Source: Acinetobacter sp. ANC 3813 (GTDB lineage: Bacteria > Pseudomonadota > Gammaproteobacteria > Pseudomonadales > Moraxellaceae). From it: a stretch of DNA of 64,000 nucleotides. Both the position numbers and the translations under genes were made by a program. The notes beneath the pieces are model-generated. The model made no database searches. It saw only the letters and a program-made list of their open reading frames with translations, and was not told where the DNA came from. Shown here one piece after another: positions 8,789 to 18,283 of the stretch (its first letter is position 1; every line of letters begins with the position of its first letter). Location: positions 248,001-312,000 of the forward strand of contig NZ_NEGK01000003.1 in assembly GCF_002135435.1 (NCBI RefSeq), read 5' to 3'.

Positions 8789-9763
8789 TTATTCAACACC
8801 ACGACTTTGCTTAGACCATAAATTCGCAATTACGCCGCAAACCATCAGCTGAATTTGATGGAAAATCATGATCGGCAATACAATCATGCCTAGTGGTTGT
8901 CCGATAAATAATACTTGCGCCATAGGTACACCACTGGCTAGGGTTTTCTTTGAACCGCAAAAGAAAATCGCCTTTTGATCCGCGCGATTAAAGCCCATCC
9001 AGCGCGGCACATAGAGTGACAGCAGCATAATCACAGTCAATAGTACCGAGCACGCGATAATCAGCAAGATTAATGTTGTCCCGCTGACCTGCTGCCATAA
9101 TCCAGCTACAACGGCGCTGCTGAATGCGCCATAGACCACCATCAAAATTGAACCTTGATCAAAGACTTTTACAATCTTTGGCATTTTTTTCATATATGGA
9201 AAAACATAAGGTCTTAAAATTTGCCCTAACACAAACGGTACAAGCAATAGCAGTGTAATTTGAATAATCGAAGCCGTAGGATCAAAATCGTGCTGCGTCT
9301 CACCCAGAATAAATAAACTGACCAATACTGGTGTAATGAACATGCCTGCAATATTTGAAAATGAAGCGCTGCATATCGCGCTGGCAACATTACCCTGTGC
9401 AACAGATGTAAATGCAATAGAGGACTGTACAGTAGAAGGCAAAAAGCACATGAACAAGAATCCCCAATACAGCTCTTGCCCCAGCATAGGAACCAATATC
9501 GGTTTAGCCATAAGGCCGAGGATTGGAAATAACGCAAAAGTAAATGCAAAAACCAATGCATGCAATTTCCAGTGCATCAACCCCTCAACGACTGCTTCCC
9601 TTGATAATTTAGCGCCATGCAGAAAAAATAAGATCGCAATTGCTGCGGTAGTGACCACACCAAAAATCTCCGCCGCCTGCCCCGAAACAGGCAAAAAAGT
9701 TGCCAATAACACCATGACAAATAGAAGTATTGTAAAACGGTCTAGCGCCAGTAATTTCAGCAT
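8789..9763 (-). CDS. Bile acid:sodium symporter-like (SBF-like, YfeH type) transporter
   Basis: A 324-residue inner-membrane protein with nine or ten hydrophobic helices. It matches the SBF-like family (PF13593; E. coli YfeH) in length and in conserved motifs such as FFLHGAKLS near residue 46, LPSTVQSSIAFTS, and CGSKKTLASGVPMA in the second half. Family members are secondary transporters related to bile-acid/sodium symporters; the bacterial substrate is unknown. It stands alone, between two terminator-like hairpins, with no enzyme neighbour to hint at a substrate. Confidence 0.85.
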   Translation of the reverse strand: MLKLLALDRFTILLFVMVLLATFLPVSGQAAEIFGVVTTAAIAILFFLHGAKLSREAVVEGLMHWKLHALVFAFTFALFPILGLMAKPILVPMLGQELYWGFLFMCFLPSTVQSSIAFTSVAQGNVASAICSASFSNIAGMFITPVLVSLFILGETQHDFDPTASIIQITLLLLVPFVLGQILRPYVFPYMKKMPKIVKVFDQGSILMVVYGAFSSAVVAGLWQQVSGTTLILLIIACSVLLTVIMLLSLYVPRWMGFNRADQKAIFFCGSKKTLASGVPMAQVLFIGQPLGMIVLPIMIFHQIQLMVCGVIANLWSKQSRGVE

Positions 9764-9826
9764 GTCTACATCCTGTATTTAAAACTGTCTTAGTAAAATG
9801 GGCCATAAGAAACATACAAAAGCCCA

Positions 9827-9870
9827 ATAAGATTTATTTACCATACGGTAAGTTTCATCTTACTGGGCTT
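9827..9870 (-). terminator. Nested hairpin, probable terminator of ampG-gloA
   Basis: On the minus strand AAGCCCAGTAAGAT pairs with ATCTTATTGGGCTT (one mismatch pair), enclosing a second small hairpin TTACC/GGTAA, and ends in TTTT. It lies about 90 bases past the gloA stop. Confidence 0.6.
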
Positions 9871-9961
9871 CGATAATAAAGCTAGTTTTTCAACGCAATG
9901 TTCATCATTTCGCTAAGCTATGCCGCTTAATCAGCAAATAATTAACATTTAATGATCTAAC

Positions 9962-10363
9962 TTAGTTATTACGGGCATTACCATCTTGCTGAATCAGCTC
10001 AATTTTATAGCCGTCAGGATCTTCTACAAATGCAATGACAGTTACACCGCCTTTCATTGGGCCTGCCTCACGTACCACATTACCGCCGCGTGCTTTAATT
10101 TCATCGCAAGCTTTGTATGCATCATCTACAGCAATGGCAATATGGCCGTAGGCATTGCCCAATTCATAATGGTCAGTATCCCAGTTATGGGTTAACTCTA
10201 AAACTGTGTGGCTGTCTTCCGCACCGTAGCCTACAAATGCCAAGGTAAAACGACCCTCTTCATAATCACGCTTACGAAGTAAAGTCATACCGAGTACTTC
10301 AGTATAGAACTGCAAAGAGCGTTCTAAATTGCCTACACGTAACATGGTATGCAGCATGCGCAT
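9962..10363 (-). CDS. gloA: Lactoylglutathione lyase (glyoxalase I)
   Basis: Converts the methylglyoxal-glutathione hemithioacetal to S-lactoylglutathione. The 133-residue protein aligns with E. coli GloA end to end. The metal ligands fall at the same numbers: H5, E56, H74 and E122. The short, insertion-free form suggests the nickel-activated class. The start lies two bases after the ampG stop (TAA-CA-ATG), with GGTG inside the end of ampG as ribosome-binding site, so it is translationally coupled to ampG. Confidence 0.97.
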   Translation of the reverse strand: MRMLHTMLRVGNLERSLQFYTEVLGMTLLRKRDYEEGRFTLAFVGYGAEDSHTVLELTHNWDTDHYELGNAYGHIAIAVDDAYKACDEIKARGGNVVREAGPMKGGVTVIAFVEDPDGYKIELIQQDGNARNN

Positions 10364-10365
10364 TG

Positions 10366-12519
10366 TTATTCACCTTTTTCGTTCAATTGTGCGTTGTTGT
10401 GATCACGCAGTAATTTTCCAACCCAAACGACCAGCAGCAATATTGGAATGCCAATTAAAGTCGTCATGAGAAAGAATTTTGGGTAACCAATATTGCTGAC
10501 TATAGTACCTGAATAGCCGCCCAAAATCTTAGGGGTTAAAGTCATGAGAGAGCTGAAAATTGCATATTGAACCGCAGTAAATGACACACTGGTCAAACTG
10601 GATAAAAATGCAATAAATGCCGCGCCCGCCAAACCTGAGGCTAGGTTATCTACAATAATCGCGAAATACAGCCACAGCGAACTGTACGATTTAATGACTT
10701 TGCCCTTGAGCTCAATTTGACCTTGATCTGTAGATGCTAGATTAATGGGCTGAATATCAATATCCAGCACGCCTGCCATATTGGCTGAAGTATTTACATT
10801 ATAAGATCGATCTATGCTCGCTTGTACTTGCTGGCCATTTAGAAGTTGTGCAGTTACTTTTTGAGAAGCAGAAGAAGCTAAATCTTTTCCTGGAATAGCT
10901 GCGCTGAAAATACCATCTTTATCTAATTTAGCTTCAAATGGTTTTCCATCCAGTACAACTTGCAGCTTTTGATTGTCTTGCAGCGTTTGCGCAAACTGCC
11001 CACGCACCACAATACTGTTTTGGCTCTCATTGGCATTGATAACGTTATCGGCAGTAACAGGCAACAGCAGTAGCTGATTTGCAGAAGCGCCATTTAAGTA
11101 CGGCATAGAAACGGTCACTGGCGCTGACTCATCTTTTAAATAACTTGCGCGAGTTTGAATTGATTCTCCTGCCTTCAAACTTTCCGCTGGAACTTGAATT
11201 TTCCAAGCGCCAGTTTCATCTGGATGCACAATATAGCTTCTCCCGCCAGCGATAACTTCAACATCATTTAAAGGTTGCCCAGACTTCACTAAACCAATAA
11301 AAATTAAATTGGTTGAGCTCGCCAGCACTGCACCAACAAACATCAGCTTCATAATGTTCATACGCTGCGCCAGCAGGCCGCCTAAGAAGCCGCCGACAAG
11401 GCTGAAAATGACCCCATAAACTTTTACAGCTTCTGCAATCTGCTCTTTACTGAAGTTTAAATCTTGATAAAAAACATTGGAAATCACACCCGCAATAATG
11501 TCTGAAATCCGGTAAAAACCAATGAGCAACAGCAGAACCAGCGCCAATTTCATGCCGTAGCGTTTGAAAAAATCCGCAATTGGATTGACCCAAGTTTCAT
11601 AAGCCATCTGCTTATTGACTGCGCCCAATTTAATCAATATAGAACCCGCCGCCAAAGCAGCAGCTCCAGAACCAATAAAACGAACTGATTCTAAACAGAA
11701 CAGCAGGAAAGAATCCTTAATTTGCAACTGGGTCTTTAAAGCCTCGACCATCACACCTGAATAGATGTAGCTCAGTACAAAACTGATTACAGCCACAAAA
11801 AATACAGCAACCAAACGATAATAATCTACGCGCTTATATTCTTTATACTTGCGATCCACTTGTGGTTCGCGAATCATCAATGTGGTGCAAATACCGACCA
11901 GCATCACACCGGCCATAGCTAGATATGTGGTTTTCCATGCCTCGTAGATATAATTGCCTTTCGCTGTGCCTAAATACGCGGCTAAGAATAATGCGCCTGC
12001 GCCCGCCACAATCATCCCGATACGGTAGCCCGCATTATAAGTCGATGCCAAAACCGTCTGCATTTCTGTTTCTGCAAGTTCAATCCGGTAAGCATCTATC
12101 ACAATATCCTGCGTTGCAGCAGAAAATCCAAGCAATACTGCGCCTGCCGCCATTTGATATAAATAGCTTTGACCTAAAGATGGATCTGAAAACGCCATAA
12201 TACAGATGGCGCAAATAATCAGACATTGCGCGATCAGCAGCCAAGCGCGTCTGCGGCCCAGCATTTTAGTTAAGAATGGAACAGGCAGCTCATCTACCAG
12301 CGGCGCCCAAACAAATTTAAATGAATAGCCCAGCGCGGCCCAACTGAAGAAAGTTACAGCGCTTTTATCAATTCCTGCCTCGCCCAGCCATAAAGACAAG
12401 CTTGAAAAAATCAGCAGAATAGGAATACCTGCAGAAAAACCTAAAAACAGCATAATCAATGCGCGGCGGTCTAAAAATGCAGTAAAAGCCGACTTCCATC
12501 CGGATGCTTGTGTTGTCAT
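10366..12519 (-). CDS. ampG: AmpG-family muropeptide MFS permease with Ig-like insertion
   Basis: Imports anhydro-muropeptides from the periplasm for cell-wall recycling; it feeds beta-lactamase induction in species with AmpR. The N-terminal half is typical AmpG ([46 protein letters not shown]). Between helices, about 200 residues are soluble and beta-rich. They contain two repeats of an Ig-like pattern, [19 protein letters not shown] and [19 protein letters not shown], as in large bacterial adhesins. Helices resume at [16 protein letters not shown]. The total is 717 residues against about 490 for E. coli AmpG. The start is uncertain: ATG at 12519 is used here; a TTG at 12558 adds 13 residues. 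Cotranscribed with gloA. Confidence 0.82.
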   Translation of the reverse strand: MTTQASGWKSAFTAFLDRRALIMLFLGFSAGIPILLIFSSLSLWLGEAGIDKSAVTFFSWAALGYSFKFVWAPLVDELPVPFLTKMLGRRRAWLLIAQCLIICAICIMAFSDPSLGQSYLYQMAAGAVLLGFSAATQDIVIDAYRIELAETEMQTVLASTYNAGYRIGMIVAGAGALFLAAYLGTAKGNYIYEAWKTTYLAMAGVMLVGICTTLMIREPQVDRKYKEYKRVDYYRLVAVFFVAVISFVLSYIYSGVMVEALKTQLQIKDSFLLFCLESVRFIGSGAAALAAGSILIKLGAVNKQMAYETWVNPIADFFKRYGMKLALVLLLLIGFYRISDIIAGVISNVFYQDLNFSKEQIAEAVKVYGVIFSLVGGFLGGLLAQRMNIMKLMFVGAVLASSTNLIFIGLVKSGQPLNDVEVIAGGRSYIVHPDETGAWKIQVPAESLKAGESIQTRASYLKDESAPVTVSMPYLNGASANQLLLLPVTADNVINANESQNSIVVRGQFAQTLQDNQKLQVVLDGKPFEAKLDKDGIFSAAIPGKDLASSASQKVTAQLLNGQQVQASIDRSYNVNTSANMAGVLDIDIQPINLASTDQGQIELKGKVIKSYSSLWLYFAIIVDNLASGLAGAAFIAFLSSLTSVSFTAVQYAIFSSLMTLTPKILGGYSGTIVSNIGYPKFFLMTTLIGIPILLLVVWVGKLLRDHNNAQLNEKGE

Positions 12520-12687
12520 TACATTATTTTTGTCAAAAAAACGATTGATGCTATTCAAACTCTTAATGGCTTTGGTTTCAACTAGATTTACGCAATGATT
12601 GTTTTATTTATCGAGAAAAGCATTGCGCTTGCTTGATCTTTCGGATCAATCCAGTATACCTTTAAATTCTGCCGTCATTAATTTGTT

Positions 12688-15342
12688 TTGGATTTAACAG
12701 TGCCCCAAAAACTAGACAATATTCAATCTTCTCTATCTACTCAACTTTCAGAACAAAACAATTCCGAACAAACTCTACAGCCAGCGAAAAACCAGTTGAA
12801 CAGTGTCTTCGACTGCACAGAAATTCAAACGACATTAAGCAAAACCAAGCTAGCCGCTGAACAGCTGACACATCCGACCAATTTAAAGAAAATTCCAACA
12901 TCAACCAAACGCATTAAACCGTTAAATGATTTCTTAGGCCAAGACCGTGCCCGAGCCTCGGTTGAAGCAGGCATTTCCCTGCCGTATTCAGGCTACAATA
13001 TTTTTGCCGTTGGTACAGCGGGTTTGGGCAAACGCACAATGATTAAGCGTTTGCTGCAGCAGCACGCAAAAAGCATGAAAACCCCGAATGACTGGGTGTA
13101 TGTTTATAATTTTAAATCGCCGCGCCAGCCCATTGCCTTACAGCTTCCTGCAGGCCAGGCGCCTAAATTTCAAAGCGTGCTGCATCAGACTTGGCAAATC
13201 ATTTTAAAACAGCTGGAACGCCGCTTTACAGCGGAAACCTACCACAACCGCATTGAAATGATTCGCCAGCAAACTGGCGATGAGCAGCATCAAGCACTGG
13301 TCGAGTTAACCAAAGAAGGCGCCGAACTAGATTTAAAGTTAATTTCACAAGAAGATGAACATTGCTTCGTTCCTGTTCATGTCAAAGACAATACAATTCA
13401 GGAAATGAACAAAGATGAAATTAATGCGCTGAACAATAAAGAACGCGCAGAAATTGCTTCTAATATCCGCTATATGAATAAAAAGCTGGAACGTTTAGGT
13501 CTGCATCTGGGTGATTTAGAAGACGATGCCCGTGATCAAGTGCAAGTCCTGAACCGTGATATTGCCAAACAAGTGGTATTGCCGCGCATTGACTCTCTGC
13601 TGAATAAATATATTGATATTGATGGGCTGGAAAACTATCTCAAGTATTATGCTGACGACATTATCAATAATGTTGAAATTGTACTTGAGCAAGAAGAAGA
13701 TGACTTTACACCTGGTGCATTCAGCCGCGTTCCGTCACGCTATCAAGCCAATATTATCGTGTCGCATAAACCGCATTCAGGCGCGCCAGTCATTTTTGAT
13801 GACTTCCCGACACATTATAATTTGCTGGGCCATGTGGAACAGTTGACCCAAAACGGCACCATTACCACTGACTTTACCCTAATCCGTCCCGGCGCTTTGC
13901 ATAAAGCTAACGGCGGTTTTTTAATGCTGGAAGCAGAGCAGCTGCTCGAACAGCCTTATGCATGGCAAGGTTTGAAACGCGCATTAAAATCAGGTCAGCT
14001 TAAACTGTCATCCTTAGAGCATATGCTGACTTTAACGGGCAGTATTTCGATTGAACCTGCGTCTATCCCTTTAGACATCAAAGTGATTTTACTGGCAGAA
14101 CCTGAAATTTATTATGAAATTTTAGAGCTAGAGCCAGAGCTTGGCAGCGTCTTTAAAATCCGTGCAGATTTTACCGATACCCTCCAGCGCAATGAAAGCA
14201 ATGAACAGGCCTATATGCAGCTGATTGCCGATTATGTGCAAGCCGACAAACTGCTGCCCTTTGACCGTTCTGCCCTCGCTGCGCTCTTAACTGATTCCAG
14301 CCGTCAGGCAGAAGACCAAAGCTCACTATCGCTACATGCCCTCACCTTAGGTGATTTAATCCGCGAATCGCATCATCATGCGGCCAAAGCGGGCGATACT
14401 ATGGTGACCGAACAGCATATCAATATGGCATTGGATCACCGCAAATATCGCTTAGGCTATTTGCGTGAATTATATTGGCAAGATTTATCGCGCGGCACAC
14501 AGCTGATTGAAACCCGCGGTCACCGGCTTGGTCAAATCAATGCCTTATCTGTCATTCATTATGCCGATGTAGAGTTTGGCCTGCCTTCACGTCTAACAGC
14601 CTCTGTATATCAAGGCGGCGGCGATATTTTAGATATTGAACGCAGCGTAGAACTTGGCGGTTCTTTGCATGCCAAAGGCGTACTGCTGATGTCCAGCTTC
14701 TTAAAAGCACACTTTGGACGTGAGCAGATCCTGCACTTTTCTGCAGCCCTCGCCTTTGAGCAAAGTTATGGTCAGGTGGATGGTGACAGCGCAACCGTTG
14801 CAGAATTGTCTGCTTTGATTTCAGCAATTAGCCAATTGCCAATTGATCAGTCTTGGGCCATTACCGGCTCCATGAACCAATTGGGCCAAGTGCAGCCGAT
14901 TGGCGGCGTAAACGCAAAAATTGAAGGCTTTTATGATGCCTGCAAGCTGCAAGGCTTAACTGGCAAGCAAGGTGTAATTATTCCACGTCAAAACATGCAG
15001 CATCTCATGCTGCGTAAAGATGTGATTGAAGCTGTGACTGCAGGCCAGTTCCATATTCATGCAATTGATACAATTGACCAAGCGCTTGAAATTTTAATGG
15101 CCCGCCCTGTTGGCACATTGGATAAAAAAGGCCGTTACAGCAAAAATTCTATCTTTGCTGCTGTTATGGAACAGCTGGAATACTGGCAAGCCATAGAAGA
15201 TGGCGCAGAATTGGAAGAAGAACCTAAGAAAAAGAAAAAAAAGAAGAAGGACAAGAAAAAAGTAAAAGCAGAAAAAAAAGCGCTCGAACAAGCAGCTGAA
15301 TCTGCTGCAAGTGTAGATATTGAACAGCCTGCGAAAGATTAA
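12688..15342 (+). CDS. Lon-family ATP-dependent protease (LonB/YcbZ-like, AAA_32)
   Basis: A soluble AAA+ serine-lysine protease of about 884 residues. The nucleotide loop reads GTAGLGKRT; the Walker-B region is ANGGFLMLEAEQLL, typical of this subfamily. The C-terminal Lon protease domain has the catalytic Ser701 in DGDSAT and Lys744 in GGVNAKIEG. The substrate-binding Lon N domain is absent; a helical insertion (about 170-330) sits inside the ATPase, as in E. coli YcbZ. The last 45 residues are an extra tail with two runs of lysines. The 12688 start is TTG; a GTG at 12700 with GGA nine bases upstream is an equally good choice. The gene is divergent from ampG. Confidence 0.85.
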   Translation: MDLTVPQKLDNIQSSLSTQLSEQNNSEQTLQPAKNQLNSVFDCTEIQTTLSKTKLAAEQLTHPTNLKKIPTSTKRIKPLNDFLGQDRARASVEAGISLPYSGYNIFAVGTAGLGKRTMIKRLLQQHAKSMKTPNDWVYVYNFKSPRQPIALQLPAGQAPKFQSVLHQTWQIILKQLERRFTAETYHNRIEMIRQQTGDEQHQALVELTKEGAELDLKLISQEDEHCFVPVHVKDNTIQEMNKDEINALNNKERAEIASNIRYMNKKLERLGLHLGDLEDDARDQVQVLNRDIAKQVVLPRIDSLLNKYIDIDGLENYLKYYADDIINNVEIVLEQEEDDFTPGAFSRVPSRYQANIIVSHKPHSGAPVIFDDFPTHYNLLGHVEQLTQNGTITTDFTLIRPGALHKANGGFLMLEAEQLLEQPYAWQGLKRALKSGQLKLSSLEHMLTLTGSISIEPASIPLDIKVILLAEPEIYYEILELEPELGSVFKIRADFTDTLQRNESNEQAYMQLIADYVQADKLLPFDRSALAALLTDSSRQAEDQSSLSLHALTLGDLIRESHHHAAKAGDTMVTEQHINMALDHRKYRLGYLRELYWQDLSRGTQLIETRGHRLGQINALSVIHYADVEFGLPSRLTASVYQGGGDILDIERSVELGGSLHAKGVLLMSSFLKAHFGREQILHFSAALAFEQSYGQVDGDSATVAELSALISAISQLPIDQSWAITGSMNQLGQVQPIGGVNAKIEGFYDACKLQGLTGKQGVIIPRQNMQHLMLRKDVIEAVTAGQFHIHAIDTIDQALEILMARPVGTLDKKGRYSKNSIFAAVMEQLEYWQAIEDGAELEEEPKKKKKKKKDKKKVKAEKKALEQAAESAASVDIEQPAKD

Positions 15343-15382
15343 TGCAGGTTGTTCCCAATTCTAATCCAATTAAACTCAGCAC

Positions 15383-15412
15383 AAAAAAAGCGCCTCTATA
15401 GGCGCTTTTTTA
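15383..15412 (+). terminator. Bidirectional terminator between the Lon-like gene and grxD
   Basis: The stem AAGCGCC / GGCGCTT has a TCTATA-type loop and A-run/T-run flanks, so it can serve both convergent genes. Confidence 0.88.
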
Positions 15413-15423
15413 CATCGTCTGAA

Positions 15424-15765
15424 TTAAGCTTCAGGCGCTGGGCTATACTGTTCAACCAAAGTTTTTAATTCACCTTTTTGGAACATGTCGAGCATAATGT
15501 CGCTACCGCCGATCAATTCGCCATTGATCCATAATTGCGGGAAAGTCGGCCAGTTTGCAATTTGCGGCAAAATTGCGCGGATATCTTGATTTTCCAAAAT
15601 ATTTACATATGCAAAAGGACGGCCAATTTGACTGAGCGCTTCTACAGCACGAGCAGAGAAACCACATTGTGGAAATTGTGGTGTGCCTTTCATGTAAAGT
15701 AGAACCGCATGTTTAGCAATTTGGTCACGAATTAACGCTTCTGTATCGCGTGCTTGTTCAGTCAT
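15424..15765 (-). CDS. grxD: Monothiol glutaredoxin (Grx4 type)
   Basis: Binds a glutathione-coordinated [2Fe-2S] cluster and shuttles it to iron-sulfur acceptor proteins. It has the CGFS active site (PQCGFSARAV), then WPTFPQLWINGELIGG, the glutathione-binding part, with GGSDI. The length of 113 residues matches E. coli GrxD. I start at the ATG at 15765, which has GAGGA seven bases upstream. An upstream in-frame start would add 13 residues unlike any glutaredoxin. Confidence 0.95.
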   Translation of the reverse strand: MTEQARDTEALIRDQIAKHAVLLYMKGTPQFPQCGFSARAVEALSQIGRPFAYVNILENQDIRAILPQIANWPTFPQLWINGELIGGSDIMLDMFQKGELKTLVEQYSPAPEA

Positions 15766-15964
15766 TGATAAATCCTCAATAATTCTGCTTGGCATTATAC
15801 CCAAAACTCAGCAAAACAGTATGACTAAAGCAATAAATCCAATTTTATTTACAATCGGGCTTTAAATCTGGGGGAGTTTTTGCTTATATAGAACGTCTTG
15901 GCGCATCAATCTATATTGTGCTCCTATGCATTTTTTCAATCCACCTAACAGATAAGAGTTAGTC

Positions 15965-17176
15965 ATGAATAACATTACCCTTGCCCCTGTGCAAACTGAT
16001 CAACCGTCACATTTGATGCCTGTATTTGGCCGTCAGCCGATCAGCTTTGTCCGAGGCCGAGGTTCTTATCTCTATACAGAAGATGGCACTGAGTATTTAG
16101 ATGCGCTGACAGGCATTGCTGTTTGCGGTTTAGGCCACTCTCACCCAGCCATTACTGAAGCGATTGCAGATCAAGCTGCGACATTAATTCATACCAGCAA
16201 TATCTTTGAAGTGCCTTGGCAAACTGCCGCTGCGCAAAAATTGGCTGCTGCTGCTGGTATGGAAGAAGTGTTCTTCTCGAACTCAGGTGCAGAATCAAAC
16301 GAAGGCGCAATTAAAATCGCCCGTAAGTTTGGCCATATGCAAGGCGTTGCGAACCCGAAGATTATTGTTGCGGATCATTCATTCCACGGCCGCACATTGG
16401 CTACCCTGTCTGCAACTGGCAACAAAAAAGTTCAAGAAGGCTTTGCTCCGCTGGTTGAAGGTTTTATCCGTGTTCCATTTGGCGATATTGAAGCCATTGA
16501 GGAAGCAGCGATTAACCACCCAGATATCGTGGCCATTTTAGTCGAGCCTATTCAAGGTGAAGGCGGTGTGAATACTGCTCCTCAAGGTTTCAGCTATTTA
16601 GAAGAAATCCGCCAAATCTGCAATCAGCACAACTGGCTGATGATGCTGGACGAAGTGCAAACGGGTAATGGCCGTACCGGTAAATACTTTGCATATCAGC
16701 ACACCAATATTATTCCAGATGTATTAACCACTGCAAAAGGCTTAGGCAATGGCTTCCCTATTGGTGCCGTAATGACGCAAGGCCGCGGTGTAGGCGTATT
16801 GACTGCAGGCAACCACGGTTCTACTTATAGCGGCACACCGCTAGGCTCTCGTGTGGTTTACACAGTACTGGACACCATTGAAAAGGAAAACTTAGTTGCG
16901 AATGCTGCTGAAAAAGGCGCATACATTGTACAGCAGCTGAGTGAAAAGCTAGCAGAGCAAAATGTCACTGTCCGTGGCTTTGGCCTGATGATTGGCATTG
17001 AACTGCCTAAAGCTTGCGGCGAACTGGTTGAAGTTGCGCGTGATGAGCATCACTTGATCATTAATGTGACTGCAGGCTCTGTCATCCGTTTACTGCCAGC
17101 TTTAAATATTACGCAAGAACAAACTGACCTGCTGATTGAGCGTATAGTGACTATGGTTAAAAAATTCTTAGCTTAA
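15965..17176 (+). CDS. argD: Acetylornithine/succinyldiaminopimelate aminotransferase
   Basis: A PLP-dependent class-III aminotransferase that makes N-acetylornithine in arginine synthesis and can serve lysine synthesis. The 403 residues include SNSGAESNEGAIKIARK, FHGRT, MLDEVQTGNGRTGK and the PLP lysine K258 in TTAKGLGNG. The C-terminal TAGSVIRLLP binds the substrate carboxylate. It is monocistronic: a terminator follows directly and the facing gene is a LysR regulator. The very close relative AstC/AruC of arginine catabolism is harder to exclude by sequence, but no ast genes are nearby. Confidence 0.9.
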   Translation: MNNITLAPVQTDQPSHLMPVFGRQPISFVRGRGSYLYTEDGTEYLDALTGIAVCGLGHSHPAITEAIADQAATLIHTSNIFEVPWQTAAAQKLAAAAGMEEVFFSNSGAESNEGAIKIARKFGHMQGVANPKIIVADHSFHGRTLATLSATGNKKVQEGFAPLVEGFIRVPFGDIEAIEEAAINHPDIVAILVEPIQGEGGVNTAPQGFSYLEEIRQICNQHNWLMMLDEVQTGNGRTGKYFAYQHTNIIPDVLTTAKGLGNGFPIGAVMTQGRGVGVLTAGNHGSTYSGTPLGSRVVYTVLDTIEKENLVANAAEKGAYIVQQLSEKLAEQNVTVRGFGLMIGIELPKACGELVEVARDEHHLIINVTAGSVIRLLPALNITQEQTDLLIERIVTMVKKFLA

Positions 17177-17194
17177 GCTGAATTGAATACCCAT

Positions 17195-17223
17195 AAAAAA
17201 AGCCGCATTGCGGCTTTTTTTAT
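17195..17223 (+). terminator. Bidirectional terminator after argD
   Basis: The stem AAAGCCGC / GCGGCTTT has an ATT loop and flanking A- and T-runs, between convergent argD and the LysR gene. Confidence 0.9.
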
Positions 17224-17262
17224 ATCTGGTTTTATTGAACTCAATCAAGTCAAAAATTCAGA

Positions 17263-18192
17263 TTATGATGCTTCTTGGTAGACCCGTCCGGCAGGTATCT
17301 GCGCAAAATATTGCTTAAGCACATCTAAACAGCGGCCAATTTTAGCGGGCTGTTCTTCATGCTTTGCCACAACAGCATATAAAGTAAATGCTGGCAGGCG
17401 CCACTCTGGAAGAACTTCAATTAAAGATCCATTCATCAAATCTTTTTGCACATCTAAAAACAGGATTTTCGCTACACCCTGCCCCAGCATGCACATCGAC
17501 TTAGATACAAGGATGTTATTGGTCGACAAACGCGAAGATACATCAACATTAACTCGTTCACCCGTAACACTATTCTCAAAAGAACATAGGTTTTGGTTTT
17601 TTTCAGTATTTAATGCCAATAAAGCATGTTCGGCTAAATCTTCAGGCCGTGAAATCAAAGACGAATGGTTAACAAAACTAGGAGATGCAACAAGAATTTG
17701 CTCCACCCGCGCTAACGGAATAACACTTAAATTATGACATTCAATATTTGGGCTCATGCGCAGTGCAATATCAATGCGGCCTTCAATTAAGTCAATATAT
17801 TGATTATCTGCTTCAAAATGCACAGAAAGCCCGCGATGTGCAGACAACCAATGTGAAAGTGCTGGCACAATATGATTTGCGCAAAGTTCCGGTGTAGAAG
17901 CAATACGTAAATCACCAACCAAATCATCACGCAATTCATTAATGCGGACTTTGCCGCGCTCTGCGGCAGAAAGCATTTCTTGGCAGCTATGTAAAAAAGC
18001 TTGTCCCGCTTCTGTCAGGCTCAGTTTGCGTGTAGAACGATGAAGCAATACAACTTCCATATCCTGTTCTAATGAACGGATTTGCTGGCTCACCGCACTT
18101 GTAGTGATGCCTAATTCTTTGGCTGCGCCGCTGAATGAATTTTTTTCTACAACGCAAGCAAAGACGCCCATTGCCCGTAGTTGATCCAACAT
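17263..18192 (-). CDS. LysR-family transcriptional regulator
   Basis: The 309-residue LTTR has an N-terminal winged helix-turn-helix (residues 1-60: FSGAAKELGITTSAVSQQIRSLE, given here only as the recognisable HTH core) and a type-2 periplasmic-binding-like effector domain from about 90 onward. It belongs to the broad CrgA-like branch. The inducer cannot be inferred. A ribosome-binding GGGGGG tract precedes the ATG. A 27-bp palindrome sits in its leader, so autoregulation is likely. No divergent target gene is adjacent, which is unusual for the family. Confidence 0.85.
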   Translation of the reverse strand: MLDQLRAMGVFACVVEKNSFSGAAKELGITTSAVSQQIRSLEQDMEVVLLHRSTRKLSLTEAGQAFLHSCQEMLSAAERGKVRINELRDDLVGDLRIASTPELCANHIVPALSHWLSAHRGLSVHFEADNQYIDLIEGRIDIALRMSPNIECHNLSVIPLARVEQILVASPSFVNHSSLISRPEDLAEHALLALNTEKNQNLCSFENSVTGERVNVDVSSRLSTNNILVSKSMCMLGQGVAKILFLDVQKDLMNGSLIEVLPEWRLPAFTLYAVVAKHEEQPAKIGRCLDVLKQYFAQIPAGRVYQEAS

Positions 18193-18212
18193 AAATCCCC
18201 CCCAAATTTATG

Positions 18213-18239
18213 AATGCTTTTAATCATATTAAAAGCATT
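18213..18239. promoter_or_regulatory. 27-bp palindrome in the LysR-gene leader (candidate operator)
   Basis: Perfect 12-bp arms AATGCTTTTAAT and ATTAAAAGCATT surround a CAT spacer. A TATAAT at 18247-18252 on the minus strand puts the transcription start almost exactly at the palindrome's edge. No T-run follows, so it does not look like the nlpD terminator. It contains a T-N11-A core compatible with LysR binding. Confidence 0.5.
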
Positions 18240-18283
18240 TCAATTCATTATACGAGTATATTTATGTTTTGCATTAGTTAAAT

